From assembly GCF_001514205.1 (NCBI RefSeq), contig NZ_KQ948788.1, forward strand, positions 46,677 to 82,600: a DNA stretch of 35,924 bases, in the 5' to 3' direction. The notes beneath the pieces are model-generated. The model was not told where the DNA came from. It did no database searches and worked only from the letters and a program-made list of their open reading frames with translations. This DNA comes from Streptomyces griseoruber. Its GTDB lineage: Bacteria; Actinomycetota; Actinomycetes; Streptomycetales; Streptomycetaceae. Each line of letters opens with the position of its first letter. Position 1 is the stretch's first letter. Of the stretch, positions 1 through 8,031 are shown one piece after another. The translations under genes and the position numbers were made by a program.

Positions 1-15
1 TTGCCTGCCGCGGCA

Positions 16-370
16 CTAGTTCGGGCGTATGAGCTGGCGCCCCACCGCCCCGTCGGCGAGGCGGTCCAGGGCTGTGTTGACCTCAGCAAGGGGGACTTCG
101 GAGTCCGCGAGGAGGCCGACGGGGAGTAGGCCGGCGCGGTACAGCTCACCGTAGCGGGGGATGTCGCGCCGGGGAACGGCGGATCCCATGTAGGAGCCGA
201 CGAGTTGGCGCTCTTCTGCAACCAGGCTCAGGGCGGGGAGCTTGAAGCTGCTGGTGGGGTGCGGCAGACCGATCGCGACGGTGGTGCCGCCGCGTAGGCC
301 GTCACCAAGGCGTCCGGGTGTCCTGCCGCCTCAAAGGCGAAAGCGGCGCCGCCTGCCGTCAGGTCGAAGC
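16..370 (-). pseudogene. Zinc-type alcohol dehydrogenase (MDR), C-terminal relic
   Basis: Reading the minus strand, the stop is at 16-18, and about 115 residues upstream of it read as the C-terminal half of a medium-chain, zinc-type alcohol dehydrogenase. The Rossmann-side pieces FAFEAAGHPDALVTA and GGTTVAIGLPHP are visible, followed by the usual C-terminal tail that ends in GAVGRQLIRPN. These two pieces lie in different frames, so there is an indel near 296-312. The N-terminal catalytic domain is missing: at about 370 the reading runs straight into an IS5-type transposase piece. This is therefore a disrupted, non-functional gene. The family call is firm; the substrate cannot be stated. Confidence 0.7.
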
Positions 371-485
371 CAGGCAGGCACCGGCAGCAACGGACGGATG
401 GCCGCCCACTCCGCGTCCGTCATGTCCGACGGATAGCGGCGGACCCGGTCCGGATGATCGGCCGCATTCCCGTACACGTGCGCGA
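371..485 (-). pseudogene. IS5-family transposase, N-terminal fragment
   Basis: A short minus-strand reading contains RRYPSDMTDAEWAAIRPLL followed by PVPAWL, the typical opening of Streptomyces IS5-family transposases; the ATG before TDAEW is at 421-423. The reading stops being transposase-like at about 371, where alcohol dehydrogenase sequence begins, so this is an insertion scar and not a mobile element. No DDE catalytic region is present. I could not find the element's terminal inverted repeats. Confidence 0.65.
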
Positions 486-677
486 GGCAATCACACGATC
501 GGGAGTCGAAGTTGAGAACAGCGGGCGCAAGCGCGTACAACTGCGACAACAGGGCCTCCTGGTACTGCTCGGTTCGGTTCGCACCTCCGAGCTACCAAGG
601 GGCGCTGCCTTCATGCGCCGACCGCCAGAAGATCACCCCGGCGAGAAGCCTGTTCGACCTGCACGTTCCATGATCGG

Positions 678-985
678 TTGAGATACGGCTTCTCAGTCGT
701 CCTACCCAAGCCTTGGACCTTCACCAAGGACGTCGTGCGAGTCGCGAGGAACTGCGGCCCAGGTGTGACGGTCGAGCAAGTGGCCACCGACTTCGGAACG
801 CACCCGATGACGTTGTGGAAATGGATGCACCGGGCCGGCATCGATGACCGGGCCAGACCAGGGGTATCCAGTCAGGAGAGCGCGGAACTGCGGGAAGCAC
901 GTCGGCGGATCAAGCTGCTCGAGCAGGAGAACGAGGTCCTGCGCGGGGCCGCAGCCTATCTGCCGTGGGCTCATCTGTCAGGCAA
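678..985 (+). pseudogene. IS3-family transposase OrfA remnant
   Basis: About 100 codons match the OrfA half of IS3-family elements: a helix-turn-helix part (VTVEQVATDFGTHPMTLWKW) followed by the leucine-zipper region that includes ELREARRRIKLLEQENEVLR. The family normally opens with a Met-Pro-Lys-Pro-type start; here the matching place (about 702) reads Leu-Pro-Lys-Pro, and the only in-frame start upstream is a TTG at 678. No OrfB (DDE integrase) follows: the similarity ends at about 985, next to the 3' end of the sensor kinase. This is a dead fragment. Confidence 0.7.
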
Positions 986-1003
986 AACTCACATCCCGCC
1001 CTC

Positions 1004-2173
1004 TCAGAAGCGCCCCGCCGGAAACACCGCCCGCACCTCCCACCCGGCCCTCTCCCCTTCGCGTGGACCGGCCCGGAGTTCACCGCCCAGCGCCGTCACC
1101 CGTTCCGTGAGACCGACGAGGCCGAAGCCGCCGCCGTGTGCGGCGGGCGGGAGTTGGGCGCCGCCGTGGCCGTCGTCCGTCACGGTGACCTCCAAGTGCC
1201 GGCCGGAGCGGCGCAGCCCCACGGTGACCTCGGCGGCGTCGGCCGCGTGGCGTCGTACGTTCGTCAGGGCCTCCTGCACGACCCGGAAGGCGGCGGCCTG
1301 CACCTCGTGCGGCAGGTCGTCGGGCAGGGTGGGGTCGCGGCGCAGGGTGACCTTCTGGACGGGGCTCGCGAAACCGTCGACGAGTTCGGCCACGGCCGCC
1401 AGGTCGCCGACCGGGCGGTGGCCGGCCGCGTCCGGTCCGGCGTCGCGCAGTACGCCCACGGTGCGCCGCATGGAGGCCAGGGCCTCGGTCGCGGCGCGTT
1501 CGATGCCCGCCAGGACGGGGTCGAGGTCTTCGGGCCGGCTGGTCGCCATCATGCGGGCCACCTGGCTCTGCACGAGGATGCCGGTGACGTGGTGGGCAAC
1601 GAAGTCGTGCAGGTCGGCGGCGATGGCGAGGCGTTCGGCGCGCCGGGTCTCGGTGACCGCGACGGTGCGGCGGTAGTCGAGCGAGCGCAGATAGCCGGCC
1701 ATCCCGGCGGTGCTGCCGAGCAGCACCAGCCCCAGTACCGTGACCAGCAGCAGGTTCTCGTCGGTGACCGAGTGGTAGTAGCGCGCCGACAGGCCGAGCA
1801 GGGCCAGACCGTCCAGGACGCCGCACACCACGGCCCATCGCTGCGGGCAGTGCCGCACGGCGATGAAGGTCAGGGTGAGCAGGATGACGATCTCGCCGGG
1901 GCCTAACAGCTCCGACCGTCCGGCGAGGACCGCACCCACGCTGCACGCCAGCGAGAAAGCGGCGGGCACAGCGGTGCGCAGCTGCGGGGTGAACCACGGC
2001 GGGCGCCGGGCGACGGGCCACAGGACGGCGGCCAGGCCGGTGAGGAGCACCACGGTCGCCAGCCAGGTCGCCCGGCCGGTGGAGGCCGTGAAGCTCAGGT
2101 CGTAGACCACGAGCCCGAGCAGGGCGCCCACGGCGAGCCCCCGCGCGCAGCCCCGGCCAGTAGCGGATTTCAT
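1004..2173 (-). CDS. Sensor histidine kinase, NarL/DesK-type (HisKA_3)
   Basis: A 389-residue membrane sensor kinase. About five hydrophobic segments fill residues 10-160. The dimerisation/phosphoacceptor motif DLHDFVAHHV carries the likely phosphorylated His189. The HATPase_c domain follows, with the N box EALTNVRRHA (Asn305), a DDGHGG G1 box (333-338) and GFGLVGL (349-355). The ATG at 2171-2173 was chosen because the first membrane segment starts shortly after it; the longer open frame upstream has no recognisable content. The gene is divergent from the exported protein, ABC ATPase and permease at 2327-5395, and the matching LuxR-type regulator lies beyond them at 5433. The inference is that it phosphorylates that regulator in response to envelope or antibiotic stress, as is common for kinases paired with FtsX-type transporters; the signal is unknown. 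Confidence 0.92.
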   Translation of the reverse strand: MKSATGRGCARGLAVGALLGLVVYDLSFTASTGRATWLATVVLLTGLAAVLWPVARRPPWFTPQLRTAVPAAFSLACSVGAVLAGRSELLGPGEIVILLTLTFIAVRHCPQRWAVVCGVLDGLALLGLSARYYHSVTDENLLLVTVLGLVLLGSTAGMAGYLRSLDYRRTVAVTETRRAERLAIAADLHDFVAHHVTGILVQSQVARMMATSRPEDLDPVLAGIERAATEALASMRRTVGVLRDAGPDAAGHRPVGDLAAVAELVDGFASPVQKVTLRRDPTLPDDLPHEVQAAAFRVVQEALTNVRRHAADAAEVTVGLRRSGRHLEVTVTDDGHGGAQLPPAAHGGGFGLVGLTERVTALGGELRAGPREGERAGWEVRAVFPAGRF

Positions 2174-2326
2174 GCTGGCCACGGTATGCGAAGCTCGGTG
2201 GGACGGGATCGGCCGAACGGTCGAGCGGACAGGCCGCGAACCCTGGCCGTTCGGCCGAGGCGGGCGCGGGTCCGTACCGGCGAGAGTGGAGCCACTTCCT
2301 CCTCTCCGACCATTCAGGAGTACGTG

Positions 2327-2701
2327 ATGCAGTCCCGCAGGTTCGTCATCGGGGTGATCGGAGGCGCGGCGGCCGCGCTTGCCCTCGGCGCACTCGGCAC
2401 CCATCTGCTCTCCAGTACAGAGTCCACCACCGAGCTCGACGCGCACAGCACGGTGTCGGTGGACGGCCACAAGGCGCTGTCGGCCGACATCGTCGCCGGT
2501 CGGACGCAGAGCCGGTACCACCCGCTCCCCTGGGTCGGCGACAAGATCTCCGGTGTGACCTGCCTGACCGGTCTGGAGGCCGTCGCGGGAGCCACCGTCA
2601 CCTGTACAGGCCACAAGAGCGACGGTTCGACGGTCCACATCCCCGTCACCGTGGTCAAGGCCTCGGCCGACTCCGTCACGTGGAAGTTCGAGCGCTCATG
2701 A
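2327..2701 (+). CDS. DUF4333-like exported small protein
   Basis: A 124-residue protein with an N-terminal hydrophobic segment (about residues 7-28) that looks like a signal or anchor, followed by a small domain with two cysteines (Cys79 and Cys93). The spacing and the VTCLTGLEAVAGATVTC pattern resemble DUF4333 domains of actinobacterial envelope proteins, which probably form one disulfide. The ATG at 2327 has an AGGAG six bases upstream; a GTG one codon earlier (2324) is possible. Its stop overlaps the start of the ABC ATPase by 4 bp (ATGA), so the two are likely translationally coupled. The role is unknown; being first in the transporter operon suggests a partner of the transporter or of the divergent kinase. 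Confidence 0.8.
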   Translation: MQSRRFVIGVIGGAAAALALGALGTHLLSSTESTTELDAHSTVSVDGHKALSADIVAGRTQSRYHPLPWVGDKISGVTCLTGLEAVAGATVTCTGHKSDGSTVHIPVTVVKASADSVTWKFERS

Positions 2702-3381
2702 GCACTGTCCTGGCCGGTGTCGGCCTCACCAAGAAGTACGGCTCCACCACGGCCCTGGCGGGCGTGGACGTGGAGGTCGGTACCCGCGACTCCCTCGCGA
2801 TCATGGGCCCGTCGGGCTCCGGCAAGTCGACCCTGCTGCACACCCTCGCCGGGATCATCCGCCCCGACGGCGGCCAGGTTCTCCTGCGCGGCGAGCGGAT
2901 AGACGACCTGGGCGAGAACCGGCTCAGCGCCCTGCGCCGCAAGCGCTTCGGATTCGTCTTCCAGTCCGGCCAGTTGCTGCCCGAGCTGCCCGCCGAGGAG
3001 AACGTCGCCCTCCCGTTGATGCTGGAGGGCCTGCCCCGCGCACAGGCGGTCGAGCGCGCCCGGCGCTGGTTCGCGCCGCTCGGTCTGGACGGTCTGGAGC
3101 GGCGCCGCCCCGGCCAGTTGTCCGGTGGGCAAGCCCAACGGGTCGCCATCGCACGCGCGTTGGCCGTGGCACCCGACGTGGTCTTCGCCGACGAGCCGAC
3201 TGGCGCCCTGGACCAGGCGACCGGCACGGAGGTCGTCCGTCTGCTGACGTCGGTGACCCGTGAGCAGGGTGCCGCCCTGGTGATGGTCACGCACGATGCC
3301 GAGGTGGCCGCCCACTGCGACCGGATCCTCCAGGTCCGCGACGGCCGTATCACCAACTACAGCCAGTTCACCGCAAGTTGA
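2698..3381 (+). CDS. ABC transporter ATP-binding protein (MacB/LolD type)
   Basis: A 227-residue ATPase with every expected motif: Walker A GPSGSGKST (37-45), Q-loop Gln89, signature LSGGQ (141-145), Walker B VVFADE (161-166) and H-loop His199. Its length and the absence of a C-terminal extension fit the MacB/LolD/FtsE group, which energises FtsX-type permeases. The ATG at 2698 overlaps the stop of the upstream gene, and the FtsX-like permease starts 16 nt after its stop, so the three genes form one operon. In the family these ATPases drive mechanotransmission or the export of peptides and lipids; the substrate here cannot be read from the sequence. Confidence 0.95.
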   Translation: MSTVLAGVGLTKKYGSTTALAGVDVEVGTRDSLAIMGPSGSGKSTLLHTLAGIIRPDGGQVLLRGERIDDLGENRLSALRRKRFGFVFQSGQLLPELPAEENVALPLMLEGLPRAQAVERARRWFAPLGLDGLERRRPGQLSGGQAQRVAIARALAVAPDVVFADEPTGALDQATGTEVVRLLTSVTREQGAALVMVTHDAEVAAHCDRILQVRDGRITNYSQFTAS

Positions 3382-3397
3382 GCCTCCGGAGCCCTCG

Positions 3398-5395
3398 ATG
3401 CGTTCCCCCGTCCTGCCCCTGACCTGGCACCTCGCCAAGTCGTCCGGCCGCCGCGGCCTGCAGAACCACCTCCTCGCCGCCGCTGCCGCCGCCGTAGGCT
3501 CCCTCGTCCTGCTGACGCTGCTCGCTGCCTACTTGGGTGCGGGCGCCCGCGCCGACCGCACGGCCTGGCGCACCCCCGCCCCGGACCGCCACGGCACCGC
3601 GATCGAGGCCCTCGCCACCACCTACGTCCGCGACGAACCCATCACCGTCGTATCACTCGCCCAACTCCCCGGCCGCAGAACGACACCAGCCCCACCCGGC
3701 CTGAACACCTTCCCGAAACAGGGCGAGTGGTACGTCTCCCCGGCCCTCGCCAAGCTCCTCCGCGCTCTCCCCTCGGCCCAACTCGCCTACCGCTTCCCGA
3801 AGTCGACGCCCTCCGGCACGATCGGCACCGCCGGACTCGCCTCGTCCGACGAGCTCGTGGCCGTCATCGGCCGGGCGCCAACGGACCCCGCCGTCTCCAA
3901 GTCGGCGGACGCACAAGGCTTTTACGACGAGGGGCTGACCTCGCGCGCCGTGGTCTCCGGGTTCTCCGGTACACGGCGCAGCGTGTTCACCGTCGACGAC
4001 CAGTCCGCGGTGCTGCTCGGCGTGGGTCTCCTGGTCGTCCCCGTGATCGTGCTGGCCTCCGCGGCAGGACGGCTCGGTGCGGCCCGCCGGGAACAACGCC
4101 TCGCGGCGCTGCGGCTCGCCGGGGCGACTCCCCGGCAGATCCTCGCCATGAGCGGCGTGGAGGCGGCCGCGGTGGGAGCGGCCGGTGCCCTGACCGGTGC
4201 GCTGGCCTACGGGGCGCTGCTGCCCGCGCTCGCCGAGGTCCCGTACAGCATCGGGACCTGGTACACCGGGCAGTTGTGGGTAGGCCTGCCGTGGGTGGTG
4301 GCGGTCGTGGTGGGCGTGGCCGGGCTGATCGCGGTGAGTGCGGTGTCGATGCTGCGTCAGGTCGCGTCCTCGCCGCTCGGTGTCGCCCGGCAGTCGGACC
4401 CGCGCCGTACCCGGCTGGTCCGGCTCGTGCTGTTCTTGGCGGTGCTGGTCTACATCCGGGTCAGCACGGACGGCAGGACCCTGAAGCCCGGGACGCTGGT
4501 CGCGCTGATGTTGTTGTTCTACGGCGGTTTCTGGATGTTCGGGCCGTGGGTCGTGGACCGGCTGGGCCGGATCGCGGGCCGGTTCGCCCGCCGCCCCGCC
4601 ACCCTGCTGGCCGCCCGCCGGCTCAGCGACGACCCGCGCGGTGCCTGGCGGACGGTAAGCGGTCTGGTGCTGGCCGGGTTCGTCGCCGGGTTCTTCACCG
4701 TCGGCCATCTCGGCATCGTCGGCCTCGACCACCGCGGCCAGGTCGCCGTGCCGACCGCGAACGCCGCCGACGCCCGGCACGCGGTCGGCGAGGCCCGCCG
4801 ACTGCTGCGCGCGGCGGGCGTCGACGCGACCGTCGGCACGAGCGACGACGGCATCCTCCTAGGCGGCATGGACGGCGTGGTCGCACACGTCTCCGGCGGA
4901 CCGGACCGACTCGACACGGCCGTCACATCACTCCAGCCCCTCGGCGCGGGGCGACTGCCGTACGCCGGGGCCTACGCCGAGGCCCCGGACACCTCCGTCA
5001 CCGACCGCCTCGCCCAGCTCGGAACCGCTACCCTCGCCGTGAGCTTCCTCATTGCGACGGCCTCCGCCGGACTGACCGCCGCCGCGAACGTCCTCGACCG
5101 GCGCCGTACGTACGGTCTGCTGCGGCTGTCCGGCACCCCGCTGAAGGTGCTGGACCGGGCCAGGGTCCGCGAAACGGTCCTCCCGCTGCTCGTCCTGGCC
5201 GGCGGCACCACCGCGACCGGCCTCTACGCCGCCGTCCAGGTCAACAAGGCGGCGGGCAGCACGATCAGCACCTCCGGCGCCGTACAACTGGCCGTCTGCG
5301 TGACCCTCGGCGCCCTCGCCATGCTCGCCGCGATCGGCGCCAGCCGCCCGCTGCTGCGCGCGGTCACGGCGGACCCGACCCGGGCGACGGACTGA
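3398..5395 (+). CDS. FtsX-like ABC transporter permease
   Basis: A 665-residue membrane protein with a first membrane segment at about residues 26-48, an extracytoplasmic part, and then the FtsX core beginning at about 203. The cytoplasmic coupling segment RREQRLAALRLAGATPRQI is characteristic of the family. A second copy of the fold appears near the C-terminus, where the RRRTYGLLRLSGTPLKVL segment (about residue 565) precedes the last membrane helices. The long two-FtsX-domain form is the usual actinobacterial one. The ATG at 3398 follows a CCGGAG-type ribosome site; the open frame upstream overlaps the ATPase and is not real. Partner of the ATPase at 2698. Confidence 0.92.
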   Translation: MRSPVLPLTWHLAKSSGRRGLQNHLLAAAAAAVGSLVLLTLLAAYLGAGARADRTAWRTPAPDRHGTAIEALATTYVRDEPITVVSLAQLPGRRTTPAPPGLNTFPKQGEWYVSPALAKLLRALPSAQLAYRFPKSTPSGTIGTAGLASSDELVAVIGRAPTDPAVSKSADAQGFYDEGLTSRAVVSGFSGTRRSVFTVDDQSAVLLGVGLLVVPVIVLASAAGRLGAARREQRLAALRLAGATPRQILAMSGVEAAAVGAAGALTGALAYGALLPALAEVPYSIGTWYTGQLWVGLPWVVAVVVGVAGLIAVSAVSMLRQVASSPLGVARQSDPRRTRLVRLVLFLAVLVYIRVSTDGRTLKPGTLVALMLLFYGGFWMFGPWVVDRLGRIAGRFARRPATLLAARRLSDDPRGAWRTVSGLVLAGFVAGFFTVGHLGIVGLDHRGQVAVPTANAADARHAVGEARRLLRAAGVDATVGTSDDGILLGGMDGVVAHVSGGPDRLDTAVTSLQPLGAGRLPYAGAYAEAPDTSVTDRLAQLGTATLAVSFLIATASAGLTAAANVLDRRRTYGLLRLSGTPLKVLDRARVRETVLPLLVLAGGTTATGLYAAVQVNKAAGSTISTSGAVQLAVCVTLGALAMLAAIGASRPLLRAVTADPTRATD

Positions 5396-5432
5396 CACCG
5401 GCCACCACCTTCCCCTGAGGCATGATCGACCC

Positions 5433-6125
5433 ATGACCGTCCCCGCCCCGCCCATCCGTGTGCTGATCGCCGACGACCAGGAGATGGTCCGTACCGGTTT
5501 CCGGTTCTTCCTGGACGCGCAGCCCGACATCACCGTGGTCGCCGAGGCCGTCGACGGCGAGGAGGCCGTGGCGCTGGCCCGGCGCGAGCGGCCCGATGTG
5601 TGTCTGCTCGACATCCGGATGCCGAAGCTGGACGGGCTGGCGGCGACGCGGTTGCTCGCGGGGCCGGACGTGGCCGATCCGCTGCGGGTGGTAGTGGTGA
5701 CGACCTTCGACCTGGACGAGTACGTGTACGGCGCGCTGCGCGGCGGGGCCTGCGGGTTCCTGCTGAAGGACTCGGGGCCGACGCTGCTGGCGGAGGCGGT
5801 CCGGGCGGCGGCGGTCGGCGACTCGCTGGTCTCGCCATCGGTCACCGTCCGGCTGCTCAGACACCTCACCGCCCCGACGACGGCGGCACCCGAGCCGGCC
5901 TCGCCCGCACCGGCACTGCGCGAGCCGCTCACCGACCGCGAGGCCGAGGTCGTCCGGCTGGTCGCCCTCGGCCGGACGAACGCCGAGATCGCCGCCGAAC
6001 TGTACGTCTCGCTGTCCACGGTGAAGACGCACCTCTCCAGCGTTCAGCTGAAACTGGCCGCGCGGAACCGCGTCGAGATCGCGGCCTGGGCCTGGCAGCA
6101 CGGTCAGGTGCGGCCGGGTCCCTGA
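5433..6125 (+). CDS. NarL/LuxR-type response regulator
   Basis: A 230-residue two-domain regulator. The receiver domain has acidic residues Asp14 and Asp15, the phosphoacceptor Asp60 in VCLLDIRMP, the switch Thr in VVVTTF and the Lys in LLKDSG. A proline/alanine-rich linker (about 147-165) leads to a LuxR-type helix-turn-helix (LTDREAEVVRLVALGRTNAE, then STVKTHLSSVQLKL). It begins 37 nt after the permease stop. It is the natural partner of the HisKA_3 kinase at 1004-2173 even though the transporter genes separate them. It probably controls this transporter operon. Confidence 0.94.
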   Translation: MTVPAPPIRVLIADDQEMVRTGFRFFLDAQPDITVVAEAVDGEEAVALARRERPDVCLLDIRMPKLDGLAATRLLAGPDVADPLRVVVVTTFDLDEYVYGALRGGACGFLLKDSGPTLLAEAVRAAAVGDSLVSPSVTVRLLRHLTAPTTAAPEPASPAPALREPLTDREAEVVRLVALGRTNAEIAAELYVSLSTVKTHLSSVQLKLAARNRVEIAAWAWQHGQVRPGP

Positions 6126-6151
6126 GCCGTCCGGCGGAGGTTTCAAGATCC

Positions 6152-6466
6152 ACGGCGGCCCCGGGCGTGCCCTTCGGCACCGCCCACCAGGGCAAAGTCG
6201 CCTACGCGGCCGGTTATACGGGGCTGGGGGTGGGTGCCACCCGGTTCGGCGCCGACGTGATGCTGGACCTGCTCGCGGGCGAGCGCACCGAGTGCACCGA
6301 ACTGGAGATGGTCCGCAGGAAGCCGCTGCCGTTTCCGCGGGAGCCGTTCGCCTGGACCGGCATCGCCCTCACCAAGCGGTCCCTGGCTCGAGCCGACTCC
6401 CACGCGGGCCGCCGCAACCTGTGGCTGAAGGCCATGGACCGGCTGGGGCTGGGCTTCGACAGCTGA
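6152..6466 (+). pseudogene. FAD-dependent oxidoreductase (DadA/PuuB-like), C-terminal relic
   Basis: The frame ending at the TGA of 6464-6466 reads as the last ~100 residues of a DadA/PuuB-type FAD amine oxidoreductase: the FAD-binding C-terminal motif VAYAAGYTGLGVGATRFGAD, then a tail ending in RRNLWLKAMDRLGLGFDS. The upstream ~350 residues with the GxGxxG dinucleotide site are absent; the response regulator ends only 27 bases upstream. A 5'-truncated relic, perhaps cut off by the rearrangement that brought in the regulator module. Confidence 0.7.
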
Positions 6467-6518
6467 GGCGCGGGGACCCGAAACCAGTGGTCAGCGGGGT
6501 GTGAAGGCGCACACGTGA

Positions 6519-7095
6519 TCAGCAGGCGTACGCCCAGCTGCACCGTGTTACCCATTCACCACCAAGAAGTGGTCGGATCCCGCGTAATGCCCGGCCGGAG
6601 CCTCTGTCTGTGTTCCTGACGCGAAACCGCGTCCGACGGAGCTCTGGAGAGAGGAAGGTCCCTGTCATGACTGGGGCCAGGACGGCGGCCGTGGCTGGCA
6701 TCCGTATCACCGGATCCCGAGGCCTGCCGCCGGGAGTGGGAGCGCAGCCCCCGGGGGTCGCCCTGCTTCCGGCGGGCCGCCCCCTTCCTGGCCCGTTCCT
6801 GGTCGACGGCGGCTTCCTCAAGGGCGTCCATGACCTCTTGCCGATGCACATCCCGGCGGCGTCGTGGTGGGCGCGGGCGGTGGTGGAGTCCGCGCTGACC
6901 AGGGAGTCCGACTGCCCCTGGCGGGCGACCTCAGCAATCACGCCTTCCAGCAGTGCGGTGAAGACGCCCGGCGTCCCTCCACACCCGGAAGCGGCCGTAG
7001 ACCGTCGGCCACGGCCCGAACTCGCCCGGCAATTCCCCTGCACCCACCGGGTCCTGCGCCCTCGAAGCCTGGCCGACTGCCGGTGAGCTGAACCG
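6519..7095 (-). pseudogene. IS5-family transposase remnant, several frameshifts
   Basis: On the minus strand, pieces of an IS5-type transposase appear in shifting frames. The order is a target-proximal part resembling the usual EFGPWPTVYGRFRVWRDAG segment (about 6960-7040), then the LLEGVIAEVARQGQ region and SLVSADSTTARAHHDAAG, which contains the first catalytic Asp. No single frame covers the gene, and the C-terminal DDE part is scrambled. It directly abuts the SnoaL-like relic upstream. Not functional. Confidence 0.6.
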
Positions 7096-7321
7096 AGACG
7101 TTCGCGCCCCAACTCTCGTAGATGATGAATTCCTCATCCATCAGACCATGCTTGTTCCGGATGCCGACAGTGACCAGGTTTATGGCGTATTTCTTGCCAG
7201 TGGGCGGGATGAAGCCGCCTTTGCCGTCGGGCATGGGCCGGGTGAACGTGCCGGTGGTGACTCCGGTCACGGCGGTGAGGTTGCCCTTGGCCACTCGGAC
7301 CGGGTGGTCGACCGCGCGGGT
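7096..7321 (-). pseudogene. SnoaL-like ester cyclase (NTF2 fold), relic
   Basis: The minus strand reads about 65 residues typical of the second half of SnoaL-like ester cyclases / NTF2-fold proteins: LTAVTGVTTGTFTRPMPDGK, then FIPPTGKKYAINLVTVG and MDEEFIIYESWG. The order matches the family (a threat-of-strand TGTFT segment, the PPTGK turn, and the acidic strand before the C-terminus). No convincing N-terminal half is visible upstream, and the downstream end passes into transposase sequence at about 7096. A fragment, not a complete enzyme. Confidence 0.6.
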
Positions 7322-8031
7322 GTCGGGCGCGATCGGCTCGAGATCATGATCGCAATGCTGGCCCCCGTGCCGCCGCAGGACCCCGCCGCTAACGGCCCTG
7401 GCCTACGCCGAGCTGCACCTGCTCATATCCACGCCCAGTTTCACCCGCTGGACCCAAGAGCACGACGAAGAGATGAGGGACGGTCCGGCCTGCTACGCGG
7501 AGATCGACGAAGTCGCCGCCCTGACGGCCGCCGCCTTGGCCCAGGGGTTCGTCGGCAGACCGGCGAGACGCCGCAGTGTGCACTCGCCCGTCACCACGCT
7601 TTGAACGGCAGTGAACAACCAGGCCACATACGTGTGGGGGACCTCGCCGTTCGGCCGGAGCGTCCGCCTCCGCCTCCGCCTCCGCGGTCCGGGCCGGTAT
7701 GGCCCCGCCGCTCGAACCGGCTGGCACCCCTCAGGGCCGCGGCGCGCGCGACCGTGTCCGCGCTGACCGTACGGTCAGCGCGGACACGGCCCTGCAGCTT
7801 CTCAGGGAGGCGCACGGTGAGCCGGGCACCGGCCCCCGGCCGTTCGCGGCCTTCCCGGACGCCTCCGGCATGGCGGCCCCGGCCGCGGCGTTCACCGCCG
7901 CCGAGGCACCTGTGCCCTCTGCCGCGCAGCGGTTCCAGCCCTGGCCGACCGCAGCCCGCCTCGTCGCGGCCGCGGACAGGGAGCTGCCGTCGGCGCACAG
8001 CGTGCCGACGCGGGTGTTGCCGGGCCCTGCG
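7322..8031. other. Gap without a confident gene
   Basis: About 700 bases between the SnoaL-like relic and the protease. A plus-strand stretch near 7400-7600 reads AYAELHLLISTPSFTRWTQE and continues with plausible codon use, so it may be a fragment of an unknown gene, but it has no clear start or family. A short (TCCGCC)3 run lies at 7663-7680, and a perfect 38-bp palindrome lies at 7752-7789 (separate entry). Nothing else is supportable. Confidence 0.4.
7752..7789. repeat. Perfect 38-bp palindrome without spacer
   Basis: Positions 7752-7770 and 7771-7789 are exact reverse complements; I checked all 19 pairs, and the symmetry stops at the flanking A/C. The centre reads GACCGTACGGTC. It could extrude as a cruciform or act as an extended dimeric operator (TetR/GntR-type operators have similar centres, but are usually shorter and imperfect). 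It could also be the fusion point of an inverted duplication. No intact regulator gene sits next to it. Confidence 0.85.

Noticed and set aside
985..1676. Long plus-strand continuation of the IS3 OrfA frame
   Set aside because: It lies antisense to the sensor kinase, which has all family motifs; high-GC DNA gives long spurious antisense frames.
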